30,317 nucleotides of DNA from CAYJFK01 sp964369475 (GTDB lineage: Bacteria; Bacillota; Clostridia; Oscillospirales; Feifaniaceae). The stretch is from assembly GCA_964369475.1 (NCBI GenBank), contig CAYJFK010000024.1, positions 1-30,317 on the forward strand, in the 5' to 3' direction. The translations under genes and the position numbers were made by a program. The notes below the pieces were generated by a model. That model did not search any database, was not told where the DNA came from, and was given only the letters and a program-made list of their open reading frames with translations. This document shows positions 15,756 through 24,660 of the stretch, in pieces (positions within the stretch are counted from its first letter, which is position 1; each line of letters starts with the position of its first letter).

Positions 15756-17996
15756 ATGAAAATTTCAAGCAATGCAAAGACAGTTTTAGAAAAAAGATAT
15801 TTAATAAAAGACCAAAACAACATGGTTACAGAGAGCATAGAAGGCCTATTCCGCAGAGTGTCGGACACGATAGCCGCTGTGGACAAGCTCTATGACGAGG
15901 GAGCGGACATTGCCACCTTGTCGGACAGATTTTACGACAGAATGACAAATTTGGAATTTCTTCCAAACTCCCCTACCCTAATGAATGCAGGCCGTCCTTT
16001 AGGTCAGCTTTCGGCATGTTTTGTACTGCCTGTCGAGGACAGCATGGAGGGTATATTTGACTCGGTTAAAAATGCCGCTCTAATCCATAAATCGGGCGGC
16101 GGTACAGGCATGTCCTTTAGCAGACTTCGCCCAAAGGGAGATACCGTTAAGACGACAGGCGGTGTCGCTTCAGGCCCTGTTAGCTTTATGCGTGTATTTA
16201 ACATGGCGACAGAGGCAGTTAAGCAGGGAGGCACTCGCAGAGGGGCAAACATGGGCATTTTGCGTGTAGATCACCCCGATATAATAGAGTTTATCGAATG
16301 TAAGCAGTCGACAAACGAGATTACCAATTTTAATATATCTGTCGGCATTACAGAGGCATTTATGCAGGCGGTAGATGCAGGTAGCGAATACAACCTTGTT
16401 CACCCGAGAAGCGGCGAGGTTATGGGCACGCTAAATGCAAAAGAGGTCTACGACAAGATAGTAATGGCGGCATGGCAAACGGGCGAGCCCGGCATTATTT
16501 TCCTCGACAGGCTAAATGCCTTTAACACGGTCCCCGGTATGGGCGAAATTGAGTCTACAAACCCATGTGGCGAACAACCCCTCCTCCCCTTCGAGAGCTG
16601 TAATTTAGGTTCTATTAATCTCGTTACCGTTTTGGACCAAAAGGATGGCGGTTACGAGCTTAACTACGAGCGCCTCGGCGAGATTGTAGACGATGCTGTT
16701 CATTTTCTCGACAATGTAATAGATGCTAACAAGTATCCACTTGATATAATAGACGAGACAACAAAATCCATGCGTAAGATAGGCCTTGGCGTTATGGGAT
16801 TTGCCGATATGCTTTTAATGCTCGGAATTTCTTATAACAGTGACAGAGCTGTTAAGCTTGCCGAGGAGATTATGTCCTTTATAGATGTTAGGGGCAAGAG
16901 CAAGAGCAGTAAAATGGCAAAGGAGAGGGGCAATTTCCCCGCTTTTGACAAGAGCATTTTCAGCGGCGTGCGTGACATGAGAAACGCCACCGTTACAACC
17001 ATTGCACCGACCGGCACACTTTCTATAATCGGCGGCTGCTCGTCGGGAGTCGAGCCTATTTTTGCCTTTGTTTACATTCGCAATGTTATGGACAACACCG
17101 AGATGATAGAGGTAAACCCTGTTCTTAAAAAGGTGCTTACAGATAGAGGTCTATACAGCGACGAGCTTATGAAGAAGATTGCCGAGACCGGCCATATATC
17201 CGACATGGAAGAACTTCCAAAGGATATTAGAGATGTTTTTGTGTCGGCACACGAGGTAAGCCCCGAGTTTCACATTAAGATGCAGGCGGCATTCCAAAGG
17301 CATGTCGACAATGCCGTTTCCAAGACTGTCAACTTCTCCAATTCGGCTACCAAGGAGGAGGTCGACGAGGTCTATAAGCTCGCTTACCGCCTTGGCTGTA
17401 AGGGAGTTACCATATATCGTGACGGCAGCAGAAACGAGCAAGTTTTAAATGTCGGCAAGGTAAACAGGGGTGAAACCGAGCAACATTCCAGTGCAATTTT
17501 GCCGAGAAATCGTCCCGATGTTACCTTAGGCGTTACAGAGCGCATGAAGATCGGATGTGGTAAGCTCTATATCACGGTCAACTACGATGAAGAAGGGCTT
17601 GTCGAGGTCTTTACCAATACAGGCAGACACGGCGGATGCCCATCTCAGAGCGAGGCGACCTCTCGCCTTATCTCGCTTGCACTTCGTGCAGGCATCGAGC
17701 CTGCGGCGATAATCGAGCAGTTAAGAGGTATCCGTTGCCCATCTACAATTAGGCAAAACGGAATGCAGGCTACCTCCTGCCCCGATGCGATATCGAGGGC
17801 AATTTCCAAGGTGCTTAAATACAGCTCGGAAAATGGCAGTGGTGCAATTCCGGTAAACGGCACCATCGAGGGGGAGGCGCCCCACAACAAGACCGAAACA
17901 GACCTAATGCGTTTTTGTCCCGAGTGCGGGGCAAAGGTGACCCATGAGGGCGGCTGTGTTATATGCCGCAACTGTGGATACAGCAAATGCGGTTAA
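15756..17996 (+). CDS. nrdJ: Class II (adenosylcobalamin-dependent) ribonucleotide reductase
   Basis: Makes deoxyribonucleotides without oxygen, using adenosylcobalamin. The 746-residue protein has the expected NSPTLMNAG and QLSACFVLPV segment (about 70-90, first redox cysteine), the NPCGEQPLLPFESCNLGSINL active-site loop (about 268-288), and the APTGTLSIIGGCSSGVEP segment (about 419-436). The C-terminal part holds a TSCPD domain (GGCPSQSEATSRL to ATSCPDAI) and a zinc-ribbon-like tail of four CxxC-type cysteines (FCPECG, VICRNCG). AGGTGG at 15744-15749 precedes the ATG. No activity-type ATP cone is apparent at the N terminus. The TTGACA promoter with NrdR-like boxes suggests control by NrdR and dNTP level. 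Confidence 0.96.
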   Translation: MKISSNAKTVLEKRYLIKDQNNMVTESIEGLFRRVSDTIAAVDKLYDEGADIATLSDRFYDRMTNLEFLPNSPTLMNAGRPLGQLSACFVLPVEDSMEGIFDSVKNAALIHKSGGGTGMSFSRLRPKGDTVKTTGGVASGPVSFMRVFNMATEAVKQGGTRRGANMGILRVDHPDIIEFIECKQSTNEITNFNISVGITEAFMQAVDAGSEYNLVHPRSGEVMGTLNAKEVYDKIVMAAWQTGEPGIIFLDRLNAFNTVPGMGEIESTNPCGEQPLLPFESCNLGSINLVTVLDQKDGGYELNYERLGEIVDDAVHFLDNVIDANKYPLDIIDETTKSMRKIGLGVMGFADMLLMLGISYNSDRAVKLAEEIMSFIDVRGKSKSSKMAKERGNFPAFDKSIFSGVRDMRNATVTTIAPTGTLSIIGGCSSGVEPIFAFVYIRNVMDNTEMIEVNPVLKKVLTDRGLYSDELMKKIAETGHISDMEELPKDIRDVFVSAHEVSPEFHIKMQAAFQRHVDNAVSKTVNFSNSATKEEVDEVYKLAYRLGCKGVTIYRDGSRNEQVLNVGKVNRGETEQHSSAILPRNRPDVTLGVTERMKIGCGKLYITVNYDEEGLVEVFTNTGRHGGCPSQSEATSRLISLALRAGIEPAAIIEQLRGIRCPSTIRQNGMQATSCPDAISRAISKVLKYSSENGSGAIPVNGTIEGEAPHNKTETDLMRFCPECGAKVTHEGGCVICRNCGYSKCG

Positions 17997-18017
17997 GTTT
18001 ATAGTAATATAATTAAT

Positions 18018-18055
18018 GCTATTGGTATGCGCCCTTTTTGGTGCATACCAATAGC
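18018..18055. terminator. Strong hairpin after nrdJ
   Basis: 16-bp stem GCTATTGGTATGCGCC (18018-18033) / GGTGCATACCAATAGC (18040-18055) with one G-U pair and a 6-nt loop. It lies 21 nt past the nrdJ stop. It lacks a proper T-run after the stem (TATATAC), so it may be a weak terminator or an mRNA 3'-end stabiliser; the macro-like gene starts 33 nt later. Confidence 0.6.
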
Positions 18056-18088
18056 TATATACAAGCTACACAAAACAGGAGGTACTCC

Positions 18089-19117
18089 ATGCCGTTAAAA
18101 GTTATACGTGGAAATCTATGCTTACAGCAGACAAGCGCAATTCTTCATCCGATATGCGATAGCTGCGAATATATCAGTCGTGAGCTGTTAATGGCGACAA
18201 ATGAAAGCTATCACGATGCACTTGCGAAAGCTCGTGAGGTTGAGTCGTATATATCAGGCAGTTATGGCATTGGTTCAGAACATATTATCCACATAAAGCT
18301 TGCTGAAATAACAGGCCTTACCGCCATTAGTGTTGTTAAGGCGAGTTACCAAAGAGCTCTGCTCATAGCGGCCGAGCAAGGGTTCGAGAGTATAGCGCTA
18401 CCTCTTATTCCGATCGACGGAGATGATGGCAAATACTTTGGCTCGCTAACAGCGGCAAGAGAAGTGGCCGAGCAGTGCCTTAAAACTTCCGAAATTACTA
18501 TAAATATAGTCGTGCCTCCCTTTGCCGATTTAACAGAGAATACAGGTAAATATGACGAGCTCGACAGGCATATAAATGAAACTCATAGCGAAGTAAGGCG
18601 GCTAAAGCGTGGAGTTTTAAATGCCGAGGGGCTAAGCGATCTTTCCGAAAGGCTAATGGATTTTACTATATTCTCCGCAGCCGGTCATGCAGAGCAACAA
18701 GATCATTTAGATTTATACAGAGTAGACAAGCGTGAAATTACAGGTGACATAAATCTTTCCGAAATGCTAAAAATGCTCGACGAAAGCTTTAGCGAGATGC
18801 TCCTTCGCAAGATCGACGAGAGCGGAATGTCCGACTCGGAGTGTTATCAAAAGGCTAATATAGACAGAAGGCTCTTTTCCAAGATAAAAAGCGACAGGTT
18901 ATACCGCCCTTCCAAGCCAACAGTCATTGCATTTGCAATTGCGCTTAAACTTCCCACCGCAGAAGCTGAAGATTTGCTTCAAAAAGCGGGCTATGCATTT
19001 TCTCGAACAAACAAGTTTGATATTATTGTAAAGCACTATATCGAGCGTGGCGCTTACAATATTCACGAGATAAATCAAACGCTTTTCTACTATGATCAAA
19101 GCTTGCTTGGAAATTAA
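18089..19117 (+). CDS. Degenerate macro-domain protein with C-terminal helix-turn-helix-like domain
   Basis: 342 residues. The N-terminal 145 look like a macro domain fold: PLKVIRGNL start, IIHIKLAEITG strand and the SYQRALLIAAEQGFESIALPLI helix-strand pair typical of macro domains. But the ADP-ribose-binding NAAN motif and the glycine-rich GGGV loop are replaced (TSAILHPICD, MATNESYHD), so catalysis or ADP-ribose binding is doubtful. The C-terminal 110 residues (about 230-342) form a conserved helical domain with an XRE-like part (SDSECYQKANIDRRLFSKIKSDRLYRPSKPTVIAFAIALKL, split at residue 270 here only for counting) and an invariant-looking INQTLFYYDQ tail. ATG at 18089 is set by AGGAGGT 5 nt upstream. 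Possible DNA- or RNA-binding regulator; the function is not known. Confidence 0.75.
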   Translation: MPLKVIRGNLCLQQTSAILHPICDSCEYISRELLMATNESYHDALAKAREVESYISGSYGIGSEHIIHIKLAEITGLTAISVVKASYQRALLIAAEQGFESIALPLIPIDGDDGKYFGSLTAAREVAEQCLKTSEITINIVVPPFADLTENTGKYDELDRHINETHSEVRRLKRGVLNAEGLSDLSERLMDFTIFSAAGHAEQQDHLDLYRVDKREITGDINLSEMLKMLDESFSEMLLRKIDESGMSDSECYQKANIDRRLFSKIKSDRLYRPSKPTVIAFAIALKLPTAEAEDLLQKAGYAFSRTNKFDIIVKHYIERGAYNIHEINQTLFYYDQSLLGN

Positions 19118-19192
19118 TTTAAAATATGTTGCGGCTTTAATGAGCCTTTAAATTGTCGCTCTGAAAGCGACCAAAACGGGGTGCAAACCTTA

Positions 19193-19198
19193 TATAAT
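19193..19198 (+). promoter_or_regulatory. Possible -10 element before the VWA gene
   Basis: A perfect TATAAT at 19193-19198 is well placed for a start near 19205 and a 50-nt leader, but the -35 position (about 19170-19175) holds only ACCAAA. The gap before it (19118-19192) also holds two short hairpins, GGCT..AGCC near 19135-19148 and GTCGCT..AGCGAC near 19154-19170. Confidence 0.35.
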
Positions 19199-19254
19199 GA
19201 CATTGTAAGAGATGCCAAGCGGCATAAAGGACTTCATTTTATAGGGGGAGCATT

Positions 19255-19902
19255 ATGAATAATAATTTAACAGAGATCGTCTTTATACTTGACAGAAGCG
19301 GCTCGATGTCAGGGCTTGAAAAGGATACTATAGGTGGCTTTAACTCCATGATTGAACGTCAAAAAGGCGAGGAGGGCGAAGCGATAGTTTCGACCGTGCT
19401 TTTTTCCAATCACAGCAAAGTCGTGCACGACAGAGTGAATATCAACGACACGAGGGAAATGACCTACAAGGACTACTTCGTAGGCGGTACAACTGCGCTT
19501 ATCGATGCTATGGGCGATGCAATTAGGCATATCGAAATGGTGCACAAATACGCAAGAGAAGAAGATGTTCCGAACAACACAATATTTATCATAACGACAG
19601 ATGGCATGGAGAATGCAAGTCATAAATATTCATCTGATGAAATCAAAGCAAAGGTAGAAAAGAAGAAGAAAGACGGTTGGGAATTTATGTTTTTAGGGGC
19701 AAATATAGATGCCATAGAAACGGCGAGGAGCTACGGTATTTCCGAAGAAATGTCGGCTACATTCCAGTGCGATGAGATTGGAACGGCTAAGAATTTCGTT
19801 GCAATGGGTGCTGTTCTTGACTGTGTAAGAAAGAATGCACCGGTCGCTCGTTCTTGGAAAGATTCTATCGAGAGTCATGCTAAGAGAAGTAAAAGGACTT
19901 AG
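19255..19902 (+). CDS. Von Willebrand factor A (VWA) domain protein
   Basis: A 215-residue single VWA domain. The metal-ion-dependent adhesion site is intact: D13-R-S15-G-S17 in ILDRSGSMSG, a threonine in VGGTTALIDA (T79/T80) and D116 in ITTDGMEN. Such VWA proteins act as adaptors that bind partners through Mg2+; no membrane segment or signal peptide is present, so it is cytoplasmic. A GGGGGAG site lies 4 nt before the ATG. The pairing with the macro-like/HTH protein upstream is notable, because VWA proteins often occur with ADP-ribose-handling or Ter-type stress genes. The gene ends in the bidirectional terminator at 19945-19979. Confidence 0.9.
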   Translation: MNNNLTEIVFILDRSGSMSGLEKDTIGGFNSMIERQKGEEGEAIVSTVLFSNHSKVVHDRVNINDTREMTYKDYFVGGTTALIDAMGDAIRHIEMVHKYAREEDVPNNTIFIITTDGMENASHKYSSDEIKAKVEKKKKDGWEFMFLGANIDAIETARSYGISEEMSATFQCDEIGTAKNFVAMGAVLDCVRKNAPVARSWKDSIESHAKRSKRT

Positions 19903-19944
19903 TTTTAACAGAGATTTTGGCTATCAGCTATGTCGAATAATTCA

Positions 19945-19979
19945 AAAAGGCACTGTGATTTTCTATCACAGTGCCTTTT
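19945..19979. terminator. Bidirectional terminator between VWA (+) and the radical SAM operon (-)
   Basis: Perfect 15-bp inverted repeat (AAAAGGCACTGTGAT at 19945-19959 and its complement at 19965-19979) with A/T tails on both sides. On the minus strand it overlaps the stop codon of the last operon gene by two bases, giving a very compact end. Confidence 0.88.
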
Positions 19980-20949
19980 AATTATCTTTAAATACTCTCA
20001 TATTTTCATATTTATTATTGTTTTCCAGTATGCTAGAAAATTTTATAAGTGCATTTGTAAGTAGCTTGGAGCGGGAAAATGCGGCCATGTAACGCTCCTC
20101 AGGCAAGGCCCCTAACCGACCCTTTGTAAGTTCAGCCGTCTGGCCTAAATTAACACTGTCGTAACGGCCCTCAATTCCCAGTTTTATCACGTGAAGTAGC
20201 ATATTATAGTATGTATCGTATCTGTCTCTATAAGAATAATCCATGCCACCCATTACAAATTCAAGGGTATTTCCACTCGTAGAAGTCATTACAAAAGCAG
20301 CTGGATTGTCTGCTTCAAATAGGTCAATTTCAGCGTTTTTGAAAAAAGAAATCGGAAGAGTTTCAAGCGGAAAATCACTTCTTTTTAGGACATTTTTGTA
20401 TAGAGCGTATATTTCCTCGTTAAATTCCTCGGGAGAAATGCGCCTGACAGTCAAACTCTGCCCTTTGCTAATAGCCATCTTTATACGCCTTCTGTAACTA
20501 CTTCTTAGGGAAGAAATATACTGCTCAAATGAGGTAAATCTATTGGAAAATATCATGGTAGGCAGCGTTTTACCAACTGCCGCCATGCCATTTAGCATAT
20601 TTGCGTCTTGCTTGCTAAGATTTAACAGTAAGGTTATCCCACTTTTTTTCTTAAAATCATTGACAAGAGCCTTAAGATTACCAAGAAAACCCGATTTGTC
20701 GACCGAAGCGGCAGGTGCAATCACACGAAAAGGCATTTTTAGTTTAAATTTACTGAATGTAAAAACATTTACCATCGCCCTGTAATAGCAACATAAATAA
20801 TCGTGACCAAGCACAGACTTAACACGCATATCGCCATCTGCGGATGTAATAAATTTGTGGTTGAGATGTGGAGTTTCCTTTGTTTTCTCTTTCCACTCGC
20901 TCGTATTAGAGTCGACATACACACCACTAAAGCTCTTTTTCATATACAT
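19978..20949 (-). CDS. BioF2/FemAB-like acyltransferase (GNAT superfamily)
   Basis: About 323 residues, last gene of a six-gene operon. A C-terminal FemAB/BioF2-type acyltransferase region is suggested by FEQYISSLRSSYRRRIKMAI (about 140-160), a common feature of these proteins (the SxxxRRxIK helix), followed by EVYALYKN-like and VMGGMDYSYRDRYDTYYNML segments, the glycine-rich acyl acceptor core. This type often transfers an amino or acyl group to a carbohydrate, lipid or wall precursor. The start at ATG 20949 fits an AAGGA five nt upstream, better than the ATG at 20976 (no site) or 20943. It overlaps the previous gene by 23 bases. Substrate unknown. Confidence 0.7.
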   Translation of the reverse strand: MYMKKSFSGVYVDSNTSEWKEKTKETPHLNHKFITSADGDMRVKSVLGHDYLCCYYRAMVNVFTFSKFKLKMPFRVIAPAASVDKSGFLGNLKALVNDFKKKSGITLLLNLSKQDANMLNGMAAVGKTLPTMIFSNRFTSFEQYISSLRSSYRRRIKMAISKGQSLTVRRISPEEFNEEIYALYKNVLKRSDFPLETLPISFFKNAEIDLFEADNPAAFVMTSTSGNTLEFVMGGMDYSYRDRYDTYYNMLLHVIKLGIEGRYDSVNLGQTAELTKGRLGALPEERYMAAFSRSKLLTNALIKFSSILENNNKYENMRVFKDN

Positions 20950-22003
20950 AAAAATCCTTATATTTTTCCTTGGCATATCGTTCGGTCGTTAACCGAGAAG
21001 ATGTGTTTTCCTCCATTATCCAGCTACTTATGACGGTCTCTACCTTTGAAGTTAGAGCTGTAACGGCCGCATAGAACAGTCTAAGAATAACGCCATACCT
21101 CCTGTACTTAGGTATGACTCCAATCTCCATTACTTTAACGGATTTAGGTGTCATTTTTAAAATTTTGTACTTTACATAAGTCCAAATATTGACCTTTTTA
21201 CCCTGTCCCACAAGCTCGTTGAAATCCGGATAGTAAAGTATAAATCCAACATCGTCCCCATCTATTTTCGCAAAGATCAAATTCTTGGGTGATAACATAA
21301 GACGAAGCCCGCCGAGCAGCTCTAAATCCTCTTGGTAAGAGCGCTCAAAATAGTATTTATGTGAGGGAAAAATTTCGTTGTTTAGATCGGTATAACGCTT
21401 CATGGTGCTATTAAAACCACTTTTTAAACCTGCATATTCAAGCGTTATTTTGCTTGTAATCTTCTCGAATTTCTTCATATCTACCGATAGTCTGTTTCTA
21501 ATATTTTCTTTTGTGTCTTTATAACTAAGAAATTTAACAGCATTGAAACCTTCAAAATAATCGTGATAATAGGGCAAACAATAATTTGATCCAAAAGAAA
21601 TTTCACCAGTATTAATGGGGAATGCAACGCTATTATTAATATGTCCATCGAGCCCAACTACCATTTTCTCACACCCGTTTTCTCTCCCGTACTTCCCTGC
21701 AAAATTAAATAGATACTGCACAGTTTCATGAGAATCAGGTAACGCTTCAAAAAAAGATAGTGTTAACAAATTTTTGCATTTTTTATGTATAATCAAAAGG
21801 CAAGCAGCATGAATTACATTTCCCTTGCAAGCTGCTATCAATTTCTGTGTTGAGTTACTATAAAAATCCCCACTACGCACAATTTCAAAAATATCGCTTT
21901 TATTGTCTTTAAAATTTTGGTCGCTCGCATATACTTTTTTGAAAAATTCCAAGTATTCCGAGCTACTAATTTCTTTAATATAAATTTGATCCGTAACTCT
22001 CAC
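20927..22003 (-). CDS. GNAT-type N-acetyltransferase-like protein
   Basis: 358 residues. A GNAT motif-A-like segment, VMEIGVIPKYRRYGVILRLF at about 291-310, shows the usual V-x-P-x-R-x-x-G pattern for acyl-CoA binding in the C-terminal third. The N-terminal two thirds are GNAT-like in secondary-structure pattern but I recognise no named family. The GTG at 22003 has only a poor GAAG-type site and begins 5 nt after the stop of the radical SAM gene; AGGTGAG just downstream of it could alternatively place the start a few codons later. It overlaps the next gene by 23 bases. The product is presumably an acyltransferase in the same pathway. Confidence 0.65.
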   Translation of the reverse strand: MRVTDQIYIKEISSSEYLEFFKKVYASDQNFKDNKSDIFEIVRSGDFYSNSTQKLIAACKGNVIHAACLLIIHKKCKNLLTLSFFEALPDSHETVQYLFNFAGKYGRENGCEKMVVGLDGHINNSVAFPINTGEISFGSNYCLPYYHDYFEGFNAVKFLSYKDTKENIRNRLSVDMKKFEKITSKITLEYAGLKSGFNSTMKRYTDLNNEIFPSHKYYFERSYQEDLELLGGLRLMLSPKNLIFAKIDGDDVGFILYYPDFNELVGQGKKVNIWTYVKYKILKMTPKSVKVMEIGVIPKYRRYGVILRLFYAAVTALTSKVETVISSWIMEENTSSRLTTERYAKEKYKDFYVYEKEL

Positions 22004-22008
22004 CTACT

Positions 22009-23319
22009 TCATATTATGTTTGGAGTTATCCCTTTTGAAATTTGATATTTGTAAAATAAGTTAACATAAAAATAAAACAAATACTTAACAGGGCTTTTGA
22101 AAAATAACTCTTGAAAAACTGTCCTTTTCAAAATGCTCGTCAGTTTAAAGACCTCTCTGTATAACTTCCAATACTCCTCTGTCAACTGATCCGGCGTCAT
22201 GTTGGTCGGTTGATGAACTGCAAAAGATCCGTTATATTTATATATATCGTTATGTACTATTCTACCCTCTCTAAGATATTGCTCGTAAAGCAGTGTCCCC
22301 GGGATAGGGGTCAAAATATAAAATCTCGGCACTGAAATTTTGTTTTTTGTTAAAAAATCAGCCGTTGCTCTTATACTTTCGATTGTATCTCCGTCTGCGC
22401 CAACGACCATTTCGGTCGAAACGTCTATTCCTGTGCTTCGGATCTTCTTTATTTGCTCACCATATCGTTCAACCTTCGCCCAAGATTTTGACATTTTATT
22501 CAAACTCTCTTGGGAAATGCTCTCGATCCCAAAAGAGAGCGAGACACATCCGCTATTGGCAGCCGCCATTAGCACTTCCTCATCATCGGCAATCGATATT
22601 TCACACTGCGACATCCATGTCATTTTTAGTTTTTCAATTTCCTTTAGGAGTGTTAGCATGTAGTTTCTATCGGACAGAATATTGTCGTCAAGAAGCAGAA
22701 ATTTATTGTATCCAAGCGCCTTAATATGCTTAATATCACGTATAACTTCGTCAATATCTCGGCGAAAATATTTGTTTTTATACAGACAATATACAGAGCA
22801 GAATGTGCACGAATTTGGGCATCCCCGACCGGCTTGAACCGGCAAAAAGTCACCTATTTTCTTTTTTGTCAGTAACTCGTATTTTGGCAGTGGGTAGGAG
22901 AGTTCCGTTATCGGCATGTCGTAGAATTCTTTTATCTCCCCTTTCGACAGATCTTCAAGCATCGCTTTGAATGAAAGCTCTCCATCGCCGATCATAACAC
23001 TATCGCAATATTTTTTAGTTTCATTTGGCATTAGGCTTGCCATATAGCCACCCATTACAACTGTTTTACCTCTTTTTTTAAACTCTGTTGCAATATCTAT
23101 GCTTCTAACAATGGCATGACCCATGCTGGAAATTGCAATTACATCTGCATCTGTCTCGAAATTCACATCTTCTATTGTCTCAAGACAGCATTCAAACTCG
23201 TGCTCGTGACAGACCGCCGCCAGTATTGCAGGAGCTAGTCCAACAAAATAAAGTTTAGACTTTTTTATCAGTTCTTTTTCTTTGGCATACGGAGTGGATT
23301 GTATAAAATATACCTTCAT
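22009..23319 (-). CDS. Radical SAM enzyme with N-terminal B12-binding-like domain (third in the operon)
   Basis: 436 residues. An N-terminal flavodoxin-like domain of the cobalamin-binding type (MGGYMASLMPNE, about 89-100) precedes a radical SAM core with the [4Fe-4S] motif C167-PNS-C171-TF-C174. A LLDDN segment, FGIES and a PIPGTLLYEQY motif belong to this class. Class B radical SAM proteins methylate or rearrange unreactive carbons, but the substrate here is unknown. The ATG at 23319 is preferred since GGGGGAG lies 5 nt upstream; the GTG at 23325 would have no room for a site. It overlaps neither neighbour strongly and ends 5 nt before the GNAT gene start. Confidence 0.85.
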   Translation of the reverse strand: MKVYFIQSTPYAKEKELIKKSKLYFVGLAPAILAAVCHEHEFECCLETIEDVNFETDADVIAISSMGHAIVRSIDIATEFKKRGKTVVMGGYMASLMPNETKKYCDSVMIGDGELSFKAMLEDLSKGEIKEFYDMPITELSYPLPKYELLTKKKIGDFLPVQAGRGCPNSCTFCSVYCLYKNKYFRRDIDEVIRDIKHIKALGYNKFLLLDDNILSDRNYMLTLLKEIEKLKMTWMSQCEISIADDEEVLMAAANSGCVSLSFGIESISQESLNKMSKSWAKVERYGEQIKKIRSTGIDVSTEMVVGADGDTIESIRATADFLTKNKISVPRFYILTPIPGTLLYEQYLREGRIVHNDIYKYNGSFAVHQPTNMTPDQLTEEYWKLYREVFKLTSILKRTVFQELFFKSPVKYLFYFYVNLFYKYQISKGITPNII

Positions 23320-23321
23320 AT

Positions 23322-24656
23322 TCACTCCCCCTTCATCTTACGCTTTAGGTAGCCTGTAAGCATGTCCATGTAGAAATGTACATCCATGAAGTCATAGATT
23401 CCCGATTTTTTTGCTATGGAATAAAGTCTTAAAAATAACTTATGATAGGCCATATAGAATGCTCGCCTCGACATTTTCTCAGGCTCTAATACGAGATGCA
23501 AAAAGTCGTAATGCTCGACATCGTGCGAGTCGATTTTGTGCTTATATTCTTCATAAAGAGGTGTTCCAGGTATTGGCGTGAATACAGAGACCGTTACATA
23601 TTCAAGGCCTGTCTCTTGCACAAATTTATAAATATTCTCAAAATATTCATCATCTGCATCTATCGTAGCTATCATTAGTGCGATGCAATTGGCTCCGGCT
23701 AATTTAATATTCTCAATTGATCGCCTGTTTTGATCAAGACTGGTCTCTTTGTTCATGGATTTTAGCACATTATCGCTTACTGCTTCTAACCCCACTAAGA
23801 AATACTTTACCCCAACTCTCGAAAGCTCTTCCACAAGGTCAGGATTTTCTGCTGTGAAATCTGCACGTGCATAGCATAAATATGTTTTATTTATACCATA
23901 TTGCTTAATCAGTTCGATAAACCTTCTCAAGCGCACTTTGTCAACTAAAAAATCATCGTCGACTATTTGAATATAATTGGCATCGATGCCCCTAATTTCC
24001 TCCACTACAAGTTCGATGTCACGAGCTCTGTATTTTCCACCTGCAAGCAGTGTGCAATAGCAGAAATTGCAATTATACGGGCACGAAAAAGCCGTTTTTA
24101 TTGTTGCTACCCCTGTCATGTGTAGATATTTATAGTTCTCCTTGTGCTCGTTGAAAAAGCTTCTGTCAGGTATTGGAAGCTCGTTTATGTCTATCGGCAT
24201 AAGCTCGTTGACAATATATTTGCCATCGCTTTTGTATACAAGCCCATTAATACTATGCAAAGGCTCCCCTTCTATCAAACGAGCGAGATCTATAAGACTT
24301 TCGCTTCTATAAATGTAGTCGATGTGCTCGAAATAGAAGTTTTTATAGTTTAGCTGAGCGTGCACTCCGCCTACTATTGTTGTAATATCGGGGTTGATAT
24401 TTTTTGCTTGTGCCAGATATTCAATCATAAGTTTTTCTTGTGTTATGTAACCTGTTACAGAAACAACATCGGGGCGTTCTCTCGCTATTACATCGCTTAC
24501 CTTTCTTTTTTCGACAAGAGCATCGTAAATATAGACATCATGACCCCTCGAGGTTAGCTCTGTATATATGTATTCCAACTCGAGTGGTTCATTGTTTAGA
24601 ATATTTGTAAAACTTAGGGCATTAGGTGCTTTTGGTCTTATGATAACAACCTTCAT
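23322..24656 (-). CDS. Radical SAM enzyme with N-terminal B12-binding-like domain (second in the operon)
   Basis: 444 residues. The N-terminal domain has an MKVVIIRPK start and a TIVGGVHAQ loop at about 93-101, as in cobalamin-binding radical SAM proteins. The cluster motif is C192-PYN-C196-NF-C199, followed by a second cysteine (CYC). IVDDDFLVD, FLVGLEA and TPIPGTPLYEEY mark the barrel and the C-terminal part. It is a close relative of the next upstream protein but clearly a different sequence, so a separate step in the same pathway is likely. GGGGG at about 9 nt before the ATG serves as binding site, four nt after the previous stop. Confidence 0.87.
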   Translation of the reverse strand: MKVVIIRPKAPNALSFTNILNNEPLELEYIYTELTSRGHDVYIYDALVEKRKVSDVIARERPDVVSVTGYITQEKLMIEYLAQAKNINPDITTIVGGVHAQLNYKNFYFEHIDYIYRSESLIDLARLIEGEPLHSINGLVYKSDGKYIVNELMPIDINELPIPDRSFFNEHKENYKYLHMTGVATIKTAFSCPYNCNFCYCTLLAGGKYRARDIELVVEEIRGIDANYIQIVDDDFLVDKVRLRRFIELIKQYGINKTYLCYARADFTAENPDLVEELSRVGVKYFLVGLEAVSDNVLKSMNKETSLDQNRRSIENIKLAGANCIALMIATIDADDEYFENIYKFVQETGLEYVTVSVFTPIPGTPLYEEYKHKIDSHDVEHYDFLHLVLEPEKMSRRAFYMAYHKLFLRLYSIAKKSGIYDFMDVHFYMDMLTGYLKRKMKGE

Positions 24657-24660
24657 TCTG

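Noticed and set aside
15424..15759. 111-residue plus-strand ORF before nrdJ
   Set aside because: It starts inside the palindromic terminator and runs through the inverted repeat and the nrdJ promoter; no recognisable protein features.
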